Positions 1 through 4,894 of a stretch of DNA of 7,571 nucleotides are shown here, in pieces. The DNA is from Massilia sp. Its GTDB lineage: Bacteria; Pseudomonadota; Gammaproteobacteria; Burkholderiales; Burkholderiaceae_D. The position numbers were made by a program, and so were the translations under genes. The DNA is taken from positions 1 to 7,571 of the forward strand of contig DOUW01000297.1 of NCBI GenBank assembly GCA_003520365.1. The letters run 5' to 3'. Position 1 is the stretch's first letter, and each line of letters starts with the position of its first letter. The notes beneath the pieces are model-generated. The model was not told the DNA's origin, made no database searches, and saw nothing but the letters and a program-made list of their open reading frames with translations.

Positions 1-175
1 GGACCGGAGCAGCCGGTGCCGCCGCCGTGGCAGCGGCCGGCGGCGTCGCCTGGGCGGTGGCGTTGTTGTGGTTGACTGCAACCGCACCGACCGCGCCGCC
101 AATAACGCCCGCCGCGCACAGCGCCAGCGTGAGACGTTTTGCGGTGATGGCAGTGATTGCACCTTCGTTTTGCAT
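1..175 (-). CDS. N-terminal 58 codons of an exported or membrane-anchored protein, possibly a Do/HtrA-type serine protease (runs off left edge)
   Basis: The start is the ATG at 175-173 on the minus strand, chosen because AGGAG (187-183) lies 7 nt upstream. The 58 visible residues begin MQNEGAITAITAKRLTLALC. K13-R14 is followed by a hydrophobic stretch at about residues 15-34 and then an Ala/Pro/Thr-rich linker from residue 39. This is a signal anchor or uncleaved signal peptide leading to a flexible periplasmic linker. C20 is preceded by Leu rather than Gly/Ala/Ser, so a lipoprotein signal is unlikely. From memory, Do-family (DegP/MucD-like) proteases of Oxalobacteraceae have N-termini of this style, and the heat-shock neighbour fits, but no catalytic region is in the window. 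That a real gene starts here is well supported; the family is a guess and any anchored periplasmic protein remains possible. Confidence 0.7.
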   Translation of the reverse strand, partial: MQNEGAITAITAKRLTLALCAAGVIGGAVGAVAVNHNNATAQATPPAAATAAAPAAPV

Positions 176-202
176 GGACGTGCTCCTGGATGTTGGTGTT
201 GG

Positions 203-220
203 TCGATGACGGATCATCGA
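203..220. promoter_or_regulatory. Perfect 7-bp inverted repeat upstream of the first gene
   Basis: TCGATGA (203-209) and TCATCGA (214-220) are perfect reverse complements separated by 4 nt. The dyad ends 27 bp upstream of the minus-strand start codon at 175. It could be an mRNA leader hairpin or a protein-binding dyad; no T-tract follows, so it is not a terminator. I could not identify a convincing sigma-70 or sigma-E promoter around it. The structure is plain in the sequence; its function is unknown. Confidence 0.4.
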
Positions 221-294
221 TGGTTGTAGTGTCGCCGATCTGTCTTAGAACATGCTTAAAACTCATCTTTGGGGCGGGCCGTTGCGTGGATCGC

Positions 295-338
295 ATGGGA
301 CGAAGGGTGGGCGGCATAGCCGCCCACCCCACGCCCAT
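295..338. repeat. REP-like GC-rich palindrome, copy A
   Basis: The core is a perfect 11-bp stem, GGGTGGGCGGC (305-315) and GCCGCCCACCC (319-329), with an ATA loop. It extends imperfectly outward through CG/CG pairing (301-302 with 332-333) and ATGGG/CCCAT (295-299 with 334-338), giving a 44-bp palindrome. It shares the GGGTGGGC/GCCCACCC signature with copies B and C near 3446 and 3596 but has a different centre (GGC/GCC instead of AC/GT). It sits in the 240-bp gap between the small heat shock gene and the first gene, beyond the heat shock gene's own terminator. Elements of this kind are usually dispersed REP sequences mobilised by RAYT transposases; assignment to such a family is inference. 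Confidence 0.6.
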
Positions 339-366
339 CCGGACAATTCTGTCCGCCCCGGGACGT

Positions 367-391
367 AAAAAAGGGCGCCCGGCGGGCACCC
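367..391 (-). terminator. Rho-independent terminator of the small heat shock gene
   Basis: Read on the minus strand, GGGTGCCC, a 3-nt loop and GGGCGCCC form an 8-bp stem with one G-U pair, followed at once by six T (plus-strand A367-A372). The stem begins 24 nt after the Hsp20 stop codon at 416-418. It is a textbook intrinsic terminator and implies that the small heat shock gene is a single-gene transcript, separate from the next minus-strand gene at 175. Confidence 0.85.
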
Positions 392-415
392 TCTTTCGCT
401 ACTGCCTAGTGCCGT

Positions 416-880
416 TTAAGCGGCTTGACGCTGTTCGATTTGCTGAACATTGTCGATGGTGCCGTTGCCGTCGCCAATCGCGATCTTGCGCGGCTTGAGG
501 GCCTCGGGCACTTCGCGCACCAGTTCGATGGTCAGCATGCCGTTGTCGAACGAGGCGGTGGTGACCTTCACGTGGTTCGCCAGCTGGAAGCGCTGTTCGA
601 AGTCGCGGGCGGCGATGCCGCGGTGCAGGTAGGTACGCTGGGTCTCGTCCTTCTGCTTGCGACCGGTCACGTGCAGGGTGTCGCGCTCGGCGACGATTTC
701 CACTTCGTCGCGGGTGAAGCCGGCAAGGGCCATCACGATGCGGTATTTGTCCTCGGCGACCAGCTCGATGTTGTACGGCGGGTAGCTCGGCTGCGACTCG
801 GCGCGTTGCTCGAGCAGGCTGGCCAGGCGGTCAAAACCGATGGCGGAACGGTACAGGGGAGTCAGATCGAAAGTACGCAT
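416..880 (-). CDS. hsp20: Small heat shock protein, Hsp20/IbpA type
   Basis: An ATP-independent holdase of 154 residues that binds unfolding cytoplasmic proteins and passes them to DnaK/ClpB. The N-terminus MRTFDLTPLYRSAIGFDRL is the typical IbpA-class opening. The alpha-crystallin domain spans about residues 33-124 and includes the conserved NGMLTI strand (113-118). The C-terminal I-x-I oligomerisation motif is I133-A-I135. The frame is open six codons further upstream from a TTG, but the ATG at 880 is preferred: it restores the IbpA N-terminus and has AAGGA (893-889) 8 nt upstream. The gene has its own intrinsic terminator. Regulation appears two-layered, with a sigma-32-like promoter and a leader that sequesters the ribosome site in a ROSE-type hairpin. 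The tail after the I-x-I motif (about 20 residues, Gln-rich) is somewhat long. Confidence 0.95.
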   Translation of the reverse strand: MRTFDLTPLYRSAIGFDRLASLLEQRAESQPSYPPYNIELVAEDKYRIVMALAGFTRDEVEIVAERDTLHVTGRKQKDETQRTYLHRGIAARDFEQRFQLANHVKVTTASFDNGMLTIELVREVPEALKPRKIAIGDGNGTIDNVQQIEQRQAA

Positions 881-885
881 GATAA

Positions 886-939
886 ATATCCTTTTCAAAG
901 TTAAGCGATATGTTGACGGACCTCATCGTGAGCATCCGT
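886..939 (-). ncRNA. ROSE-type RNA thermometer in the hsp20 leader
   Basis: In the minus-strand leader, AUAUCGCUU (911-903) can pair with AAGGAUAU (893-886), which contains the Shine-Dalgarno sequence. All eight bases pair if the single G in UCGCU is bulged. This is the diagnostic ROSE geometry, a U(U/C)GCU anti-SD with a bulged G opposite the ribosome site. The loop is 9 nt. Just upstream is a second hairpin, ACGGA (minus 939-935) with UCCGU (920-916), enclosing CUCA/UGAG around a CGA loop. From established knowledge of ROSE elements, the 3' hairpin melts on heat shock and frees the ribosome site; hairpins further 5' help folding. The start codon lies 5 nt beyond the SD hairpin. Its position before an hsp20 gene is the canonical ROSE location. 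Assignment rests on hand folding only. Confidence 0.8.
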
Positions 940-950
940 TGGGACCAATC

Positions 951-976
951 TAATGCCATCCCATGCGCTTTTCAAG
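951..976 (-). promoter_or_regulatory. Sigma-32-like heat shock promoter of hsp20
   Basis: On the minus strand CTTGAA (976-971) matches the sigma-32 -35 core (CTTGAAA). After 13 bp comes GGCATTA (957-951), a partial match to the -10 element CCCCATnTA. Transcription would begin near 945, giving a leader of about 65 nt that covers exactly the two hairpins of the thermometer. The -35 is strong and the -10 only moderate. Confidence 0.6.
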
Positions 977-987
977 GGATACGAAAT

Positions 988-1024
988 ACGGATTTTTAGT
1001 CCGTTTTGCAAATTTTATTTGCAA
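988..1024. promoter_or_regulatory. Two tandem dyads in the hsp20/M61 divergent region
   Basis: ACGGA (988-992) and TCCGT (1000-1004) form a 5-bp inverted repeat with a 7-nt centre. One base later TTGCAAA (1006-1012) and TTTGCAA (1018-1024) form a perfect 7-bp inverted repeat with a 5-nt centre. They lie in the only AT-rich stretch of the region, between the presumed hsp20 promoter (minus strand) and the presumed peptidase promoter (plus strand). They are candidate operators or simply curved AT-rich DNA; I recognise no known binding consensus. Confidence 0.35.
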
Positions 1025-1066
1025 CGATGTTTCGGAGTATTTCATCGGGTTTCCCCACGGGCTGCG

Positions 1067-1075
1067 TGCTACACT
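1067..1075 (+). promoter_or_regulatory. Extended -10 candidate for the M61 peptidase gene
   Basis: TGC followed by TACACT matches the extended -10 form TGnTATAAT at four of six hexamer positions. No good -35 is visible at 16-18 bp. Initiation near 1082 would leave a 26-nt leader before the ATG at 1108, which agrees with the start chosen from the signal peptide. Confidence 0.4.
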
Positions 1076-1107
1076 CGTCCGGTTTTGTTACCCGAACACA
1101 TCAAAAG

Positions 1108-3021
1108 ATGCGCACTCTCGCCCCGTTTTCCTTCGCCGCCAAGACGGCCTCCACCCTCGCCCTGGCGCTCGCGCTGGCCTTCCCCGCACAGGCCGCCGTA
1201 CCGGCGCCGGTCGACCAGCCCTACCCCGGCACCATCGTCCTGAATGTCGACGCGACCAACCTCTCGCAGCAGATCTTCCGCATGCGCATGACGGTGCCGG
1301 TCAAGCCCGGCCCGATGACCTTCCTGTACCCGCAATGGCTGCCGGCGAACCACGGTCCGAGCGGCCCGCTGACGCAACTGGCAGGCCTGAAATTCACGGC
1401 CAACGGCAAGCCGGTCGAGTGGACGCGCGATCCGGTCGAGGTGTTCGCTTTCCACGTCACCGTGCCCGAGGGAGCGTCGACGCTGGACGTCGAATACCAG
1501 TTCCTGTCGCCGCTCGACTCGAGCCAGGGCCGCATCGTCATGACCGACGACATCATCGGCCTGCAATGGCCGTCGGTGACGCTCTACCCGGCCGGCTACG
1601 TGGCGCGCCGCATCACGGTCCAGCCTTCGCTGACGCTGCCCGCCGGCTGGCAGTACGGCACCGCGCTGGAGACCGCTGAACGTGAAGGTAACGAGATCCG
1701 TTTCAAGGCCCACGACCTGGAAACCCTGATCGATTCGCCGCTGTTCGCCGGCCGCCACTTCAAGCAGTACGACCTCGACCCGGGCGCCAAGGTGCGCGTC
1801 TCGCTGAACGTGGTCGCCGACAATCCGGAAAGCCTGGAAGCCAAGCCCGAGCAGATCGCCGCCCACCGCGCGATGGTCCAGCAATCGCTCAAGCTGTTCG
1901 GCTCGCACCACTACCAGCACTACGACTTCCTGCTGGCGCTGTCGGACGAATTCGGCGGCATCGGCCGCGAGCACCACCAGTCGAGCGAAAACGGCGTCAA
2001 GCCGGGCTACTTCACCGACTGGGCGCGCAGCGAAGCCGGGCGCGACCTGCTGCCGCACGAGTACACCCACTCCTGGAACGGCAAGTTCCGCCGCCCGGCC
2101 GGCCAGGACGTCCCGAACTTCAACACCCCGCTGCAGAACAGCCTGCTGTGGGTCTACGAAGGCCAGACCCAGTACTGGGGCGGCATCATCGCCGCCCGTT
2201 CGGGCCTGGTGTCGCAGGCGCACGCGCGCGACGCGCTGGCCGCCACCGCGGCGCGCTACGACAACACCCAGGGCCGCGCCTGGCGCGCAATGCAGGACAC
2301 GGTAAACGACCCGATCATCGCCGGCCGCCGCGCGCTGGCCTGGAGCAACTGGCAGCGCAGCGAGGACTACTACTCGGAAGGCGCGCTGATCTGGCTCGAC
2401 GTCGACACCAAGATCCGCGAACTGTCCGGCGACAAGCGCTCGCTCGACGACTTCGCGCGCGCTTTCTACGGCATCAATAACGGCAGCATGCTGCCGGCCT
2501 TCTACACCTTCGAAGACGTCGTCGCGCAACTCGACCGCGTGCAGAAGTTCGACTGGGCGCCCTTCCTGCGTTCGCGCGTCGAAGGCCACGGCCCGGGCGC
2601 GCCGCTCGACGGCCTCCAGCGCGCCGGCTGGAAGCTGGTCTACACCGACACCCCGACCGACGCCATCAAGGCCCTGGAAGAACGCAGCAAGTCGGCCGAC
2701 TTCAGCTACTCGCTGGGCTTCTCGGTGCGCGCCGACGGCGGCGTGAGCAACGTGATCTGGGACGGCGTGGGCTTCCGCGCTGGCCTGGCCGGCAACACGA
2801 CCATCGTGGCCGTGAACAACCGCGTGTACAAGCCGGACGTGCTGAAGGCGGCGGTGAAGGCAGCCAAAGGCACGAAAGCGCCGATCGAACTGCTGGTCCG
2901 CAAGGGCAACAACCTGCGCACCATCTCGCTCGACTACCACGACGGTTTGCGCTACCCGCGCCTGGAACGCATCCCGGGCACGCCGGACCGCCTGGAAGCG
3001 ATCTACAAGGCGCTGAAGTAA
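1108..3021 (+). CDS. Secreted M61-family metallopeptidase (glycyl aminopeptidase-like) with C-terminal PDZ-like domain
   Basis: A periplasmic zinc peptidase of 637 residues. Residues 1-29 form a clear signal peptide (hydrophobic Ala/Leu core, cleavage AQA|AVPAP). The M61 N-terminal beta domain covers roughly 37-210. The catalytic domain carries HEYTH (H317, E318, H321), part of the M61 signature HEYTHSWNGK, and the third zinc ligand is probably E351 in LLWVYEGQTQYWG. A PDZ-like segment runs from about 531 to 610 (SLGFSVRADGG, then GFRAGLAG). The M61 family is known for glycine-preferring aminopeptidase activity, often with a PDZ domain; the substrate here is unknown. The frame is open 34 codons further upstream, but only the ATG at 1108 gives a proper signal peptide and a start downstream of the -10 candidate. 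No clear Shine-Dalgarno precedes it. The gene is divergent from hsp20 and 26 bp before the next gene. Confidence 0.92.
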   Translation: MRTLAPFSFAAKTASTLALALALAFPAQAAVPAPVDQPYPGTIVLNVDATNLSQQIFRMRMTVPVKPGPMTFLYPQWLPANHGPSGPLTQLAGLKFTANGKPVEWTRDPVEVFAFHVTVPEGASTLDVEYQFLSPLDSSQGRIVMTDDIIGLQWPSVTLYPAGYVARRITVQPSLTLPAGWQYGTALETAEREGNEIRFKAHDLETLIDSPLFAGRHFKQYDLDPGAKVRVSLNVVADNPESLEAKPEQIAAHRAMVQQSLKLFGSHHYQHYDFLLALSDEFGGIGREHHQSSENGVKPGYFTDWARSEAGRDLLPHEYTHSWNGKFRRPAGQDVPNFNTPLQNSLLWVYEGQTQYWGGIIAARSGLVSQAHARDALAATAARYDNTQGRAWRAMQDTVNDPIIAGRRALAWSNWQRSEDYYSEGALIWLDVDTKIRELSGDKRSLDDFARAFYGINNGSMLPAFYTFEDVVAQLDRVQKFDWAPFLRSRVEGHGPGAPLDGLQRAGWKLVYTDTPTDAIKALEERSKSADFSYSLGFSVRADGGVSNVIWDGVGFRAGLAGNTTIVAVNNRVYKPDVLKAAVKAAKGTKAPIELLVRKGNNLRTISLDYHDGLRYPRLERIPGTPDRLEAIYKALK

Positions 3022-3032
3022 ATCGGGGTCGG

Positions 3033-3047
3033 TGGTATGCTGGCTGT
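3033..3047 (+). promoter_or_regulatory. Extended -10 placed for a leaderless start of the next gene
   Basis: TGG followed by TATGCT (3036-3041) matches an extended -10 at four of six hexamer positions. Six nucleotides separate the hexamer from the ATG at 3048, so the usual initiation point falls on the A of the start codon. No Shine-Dalgarno sequence lies upstream of that ATG. The -35 region (3013-3018, CTGAAG) is weak and lies inside the end of the peptidase gene. The spacing is visible; leaderless translation is inference. Confidence 0.4.
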
Positions 3048-3398
3048 ATGACTACCGACTCTTCAGACATTGAACTGTCCGGGCCTTTCAAGGCCACGGA
3101 CGGTAACGGCCAAACCCACGACGTCAAGGCGATCCGCATTTTCGACGAGGGTTATGGGATCATCGACGTGTACGTGGACTTCGCCCAGCCCATCGATGCC
3201 GGGCTCTACAAGGACAAGGTCCTGGTGAAGCAGCTCATCGACCGCCTGCGCGCGCTCGGCTATCGTGGCCCGGACTTCGGCCACAGCGATCCGGGCCTGC
3301 AGGACCGCAAGCTGATCGTGCTCGAAGCGCCGGAGGAGTTCGCGGCGTTTGCCAAGAGCCGCGGGTGGAAGAACCTGGCGGAAGATTTCGACGAATAA
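3048..3398 (+). CDS. Small acidic protein of unknown function
   Basis: I do not recognise this 116-residue protein. It has no signal peptide, no membrane segment and no cysteine, so it is probably cytoplasmic. The N-terminal half (about residues 8-50) alternates hydrophobic residues in a beta-like pattern. Residues 57-70 (DKVLVKQLIDRLRA) look helical, followed by a Gly/Asp-rich turn (YRGPDFGHSDPGLQD) and a short strand (KLIVLEAP). The C-terminus is acidic (AEDFDE). Composition and third-position GC match the neighbours, which supports a real gene. It lies 26 bp after the M61 peptidase on the same strand and could be cotranscribed or driven by the extended -10 overlapping its start. No clear Shine-Dalgarno precedes the ATG. 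It converges on the alpha/beta hydrolase gene across the REP-like repeats. Confidence 0.8.
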   Translation: MTTDSSDIELSGPFKATDGNGQTHDVKAIRIFDEGYGIIDVYVDFAQPIDAGLYKDKVLVKQLIDRLRALGYRGPDFGHSDPGLQDRKLIVLEAPEEFAAFAKSRGWKNLAEDFDE

Positions 3399-3445
3399 GG
3401 CGGCCGGCATCGCCTAGCGCTCCACGTCACTCACACGGTCGCGAT

Positions 3446-3473
3446 CGTAGGGTGGGCACCCCGTGCCCACGCG
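3446..3473 (+). repeat. REP-like palindrome, copy B
   Basis: CGTAGG, then GTGGGCAC (3452-3459), loop CCC, GTGCCCAC (3463-3470), then GCG. The core is a perfect 8-bp stem with a 3-nt loop. The asymmetric CGTAGG flank gives it a direction. Its reverse complement is identical to copy C over 27 of 28 positions, the one difference being in the loop. It lies in the convergent intergenic gap 48 bp after the small acidic protein gene. Confidence 0.75.
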
Positions 3474-3595
3474 AACGCTCGCGTCATGTTGGCTGTCTTA
3501 TCGCGGCTCCGTGATCGAGTCGCGGCGCCTCCTCGGGTGACGCTGCGGCTTATCCAATTCCCACGTACAAATCACGCTAACTCTGTGCCGGCTTC
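3474..3595. other. Non-coding spacer between the inverted REP-like copies
   Basis: A stretch of 122 bp bounded by inverted copies B and C. I see no convincing gene, terminator or RNA in it; an open frame crossing it continues through copy C into the antisense of the hydrolase and is not credible. Together with B and C it makes a 178-bp unit that could be a REPIN or a small non-autonomous element, filling most of the gap between the stop codons at 3398 and 3629. Confidence 0.4.
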
Positions 3596-3623
3596 CGCGT
3601 GGGCACGGAGTGCCCACCCTACG
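3596..3623 (-). repeat. REP-like palindrome, copy C (inverted relative to copy B)
   Basis: CGC, then GTGGGCAC (3599-3606), loop GGA, GTGCCCAC (3610-3617), then CCTACG. It is the inverted counterpart of copy B. It ends 5 bp before the hydrolase stop codon (3629-3631), so it would also form a stable hairpin right after the hydrolase message. It has no T-tract and is not a classical terminator. Confidence 0.75.
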
Positions 3624-3628
3624 GGACA

Positions 3629-4393
3629 TCACACCTTCTCGACATACCGCGCGCTCCACGCCGCGATCAGCGCGGCCACCTGCGCCGCATCGTCCCTACT
3701 TGTGACCAGGTGGTCCATCCCGTCGAGCGACACGAAGCTCTTCGGATACTGCGCCAGCTCGAAAATGCGCTGGCCGTTGGCGATATCGACGGTATCGTCG
3801 TTCGGCGCATGCATCACCAGCAACGCGCGGCCGAGATGGGCGATCCGTTCGCTCAATGCGTGCTGCGTGGCATCCTCGACGAACTGCTGGCGGATATGAA
3901 AATCGCGCCCCGCCAGCCTGACCCGCGCCTCGCCCTGCTCGGCCAGCGTAGCGAGATGTTCTGAGAACAGCTGGTCGACCACGTAATGCGGATCGCTCGG
4001 CGAGGCGATCGTCACCACGGCGGTCGATTCGGGAATGCGGGCCGCCGCGGCCAGCACCGCCGTGCCGCCCATGCTGTGGCCGACGAGCAGGCGCGGCGCC
4101 TCGAAATGTTCGCGCAGGAAGGCGGCGGCCGCGACCAGGTCTTCCACGTTCGACGAAAAATTGGTGTCGGCAAAGTTGCCGGCGCTGGCGCCGAGGCCGG
4201 CGAAGTCGAAACGCAGCATGGCCACGCCGCGCTCGGCCAGGCCATGGCAGATGCGGTTTGCCGCCAGCACGTCCTTGCTGCAGGTGAAGCAGTGGGCGAA
4301 GACGCCGTAGGCGCGCGGTGTGCCGTCGGGCATGTCCAGCTTGGCCGCCAGCTTGCCGTGCGGGCCCTGGAACTCGACGCGTTCTGTGAGCAT
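3629..4393 (-). CDS. Alpha/beta hydrolase, stand-alone version of the hydrolase half of hydrolase-OsmC proteins
   Basis: A 254-residue serine hydrolase of unknown substrate, cytoplasmic (no signal peptide). The nucleophile elbow is GHSMGG with S107; the likely acid is D199 in HAPNDDTV and the histidine is H228 in DGMDH. The opening MLTERVEFQGPHGKLAAKLD and the FAHCFTCSKD motif (32-41) resemble, from memory, the N-terminal domain of bifunctional alpha/beta hydrolase/OsmC proteins. Here the frame stops after the hydrolase domain, and no OsmC domain or remnant follows before the REP-like repeat. The frame is open 19 codons upstream, but the ATG at 4393 is preferred: it starts the conserved N-terminus and has AAGGA (4402-4398) 4 nt upstream. 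It is divergent from arsR, sharing a 128-bp control region, so an ArsR effect on it is possible but unproven. Confidence 0.9.
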   Translation of the reverse strand: MLTERVEFQGPHGKLAAKLDMPDGTPRAYGVFAHCFTCSKDVLAANRICHGLAERGVAMLRFDFAGLGASAGNFADTNFSSNVEDLVAAAAFLREHFEAPRLLVGHSMGGTAVLAAAARIPESTAVVTIASPSDPHYVVDQLFSEHLATLAEQGEARVRLAGRDFHIRQQFVEDATQHALSERIAHLGRALLVMHAPNDDTVDIANGQRIFELAQYPKSFVSLDGMDHLVTSRDDAAQVAALIAAWSARYVEKV

Positions 4394-4425
4394 GATGTCC
4401 TTCTGTTGCAATGAAGGCGCTACTC

Positions 4426-4449
4426 TGCACGCGATTGGGGATGCGTGCA
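4426..4449. promoter_or_regulatory. Dyad upstream of the hydrolase gene
   Basis: TGCACGC (4426-4432) and GCGTGCA (4443-4449) are perfect reverse complements with a 10-nt spacer. The centre is about 44 bp upstream of the hydrolase start. On the minus strand it overlaps a weak sigma-70-like pair, TTGCAC (4450-4445) and CAGAGT 17 bp further on. A repressor site for the hydrolase promoter is plausible; the regulator is unknown. Confidence 0.4.
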
Positions 4450-4475
4450 AGGATGGTACCAGATCCTGCGCGCCA

Positions 4476-4499
4476 ATATTTCGACTATACTGGAAATAT
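4476..4499 (+). promoter_or_regulatory. Presumptive ars promoter and ArsR operator
   Basis: ATATTTC (4476-4482) and GAAATAT (4493-4499) form a perfect 7-bp inverted repeat with a 10-nt spacer, and the spacer contains a good -10 hexamer TATACT (4486-4491). A nested TTCGA/TCGAA pair (4480-4484, 4499-4503) overlaps it. The dyad ends 22 bp before the arsR ATG. AT-rich dyads overlapping the promoter are the usual ArsR/SmtB operator arrangement, so bound ArsR would block initiation until As(III) binds. No strong -35 is visible. Confidence 0.65.
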
Positions 4500-4521
4500 C
4501 GAATCGGTTAGTGGAGCGACG

Positions 4522-4860
4522 ATGGACAACAAGGATGCGGTAACGGCCCTGGCGGCCCTCGCGCAGGAGGCGCGGCTGGCGATCTTCCGGCTTCTCGTGC
4601 AGGCCGGGCCCGAAGGTTTGGCCGCAAGCAGGATCGCGCAGGCACTGAGCATGCCGTCCTCCTCGCTTTCCTTTCACCTGAAAGAGCTGACCCGCGCCGG
4701 GCTCATTGTCCCTCGCCAGGAAGGCCGTTTCATCATCTATGCCGCGCAGTTCGACACGATGCATGCCCTGCTCGCTTTTCTCACGGAGAATTGCTGCGGC
4801 GGTGCGCCCTGCGGCCCGGCCACCAAGCTTGCCTGTGCACCCGGCGCCTGCGGGGCGTAA
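4522..4860 (+). CDS. arsR: ArsR/SmtB-family As(III)-responsive repressor
   Basis: A 112-residue winged-helix repressor that controls the ars operon and leaves DNA when arsenite binds. The HTH occupies about residues 33-60 with recognition-helix sequence SMPSSSLSFHLKELTRAGL, and the wing follows at QEGRFIIY. The C-terminus is cysteine-rich: C91, C92, C97, then C105 and C110. C91-C92 plus C97 resembles the C-terminal As(III) site described for Acidithiobacillus ferrooxidans ArsR (C95, C96, C102), though the last spacing is one shorter. The ATG at 4522 is chosen because GGAG (4513-4516) lies 5 nt upstream and the family N-terminus begins here; the frame is open to an ATG at 4411, but that would place the operator dyad inside the coding region. 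First gene of arsRCBH, probably autoregulated. Confidence 0.95.
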   Translation: MDNKDAVTALAALAQEARLAIFRLLVQAGPEGLAASRIAQALSMPSSSLSFHLKELTRAGLIVPRQEGRFIIYAAQFDTMHALLAFLTENCCGGAPCGPATKLACAPGACGA

Positions 4861-4894
4861 GCAAGCACTTACCACCCACCTGACGAGACCTGAC

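Noticed and set aside
425..904. A 159-codon plus-strand open frame opposite hsp20
   Set aside because: It is antisense to a complete Hsp20 protein and covers the thermometer leader; no supporting motif.
1006..1107. N-terminal extension of the M61 peptidase
   Set aside because: The extra 34 residues would bury the signal peptide inside the protein and include the likely promoter.
1069..2940. A 623-codon open frame on the minus strand opposite the M61 peptidase
   Set aside because: It is the mirror of a GC-rich coding strand: low-complexity Arg/Val/Ala/Gly composition and no domain, while the plus strand encodes a complete M61 enzyme.
3446..3623. A CRISPR array or IS ends
   Set aside because: There are only two repeat units, inverted rather than direct, with no transposase between them and no visible target-site duplication.
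3486..3899. A 137-codon plus-strand open frame across the REP-like repeat
   Set aside because: It runs through copy C and the antisense of the hydrolase; composition and context do not support a protein.
4411..4521. Upstream ATG extending arsR by 37 codons
   Set aside because: The extension would translate through both dyads and the -10. The ATG at 4522 has a good ribosome site and the family N-terminus.
4706..4894. Upstream ATG extending arsC by 63 codons into arsR
   Set aside because: The added sequence is a frame-shifted reading of arsR. All ArsC homology begins at the GTG at 4895.
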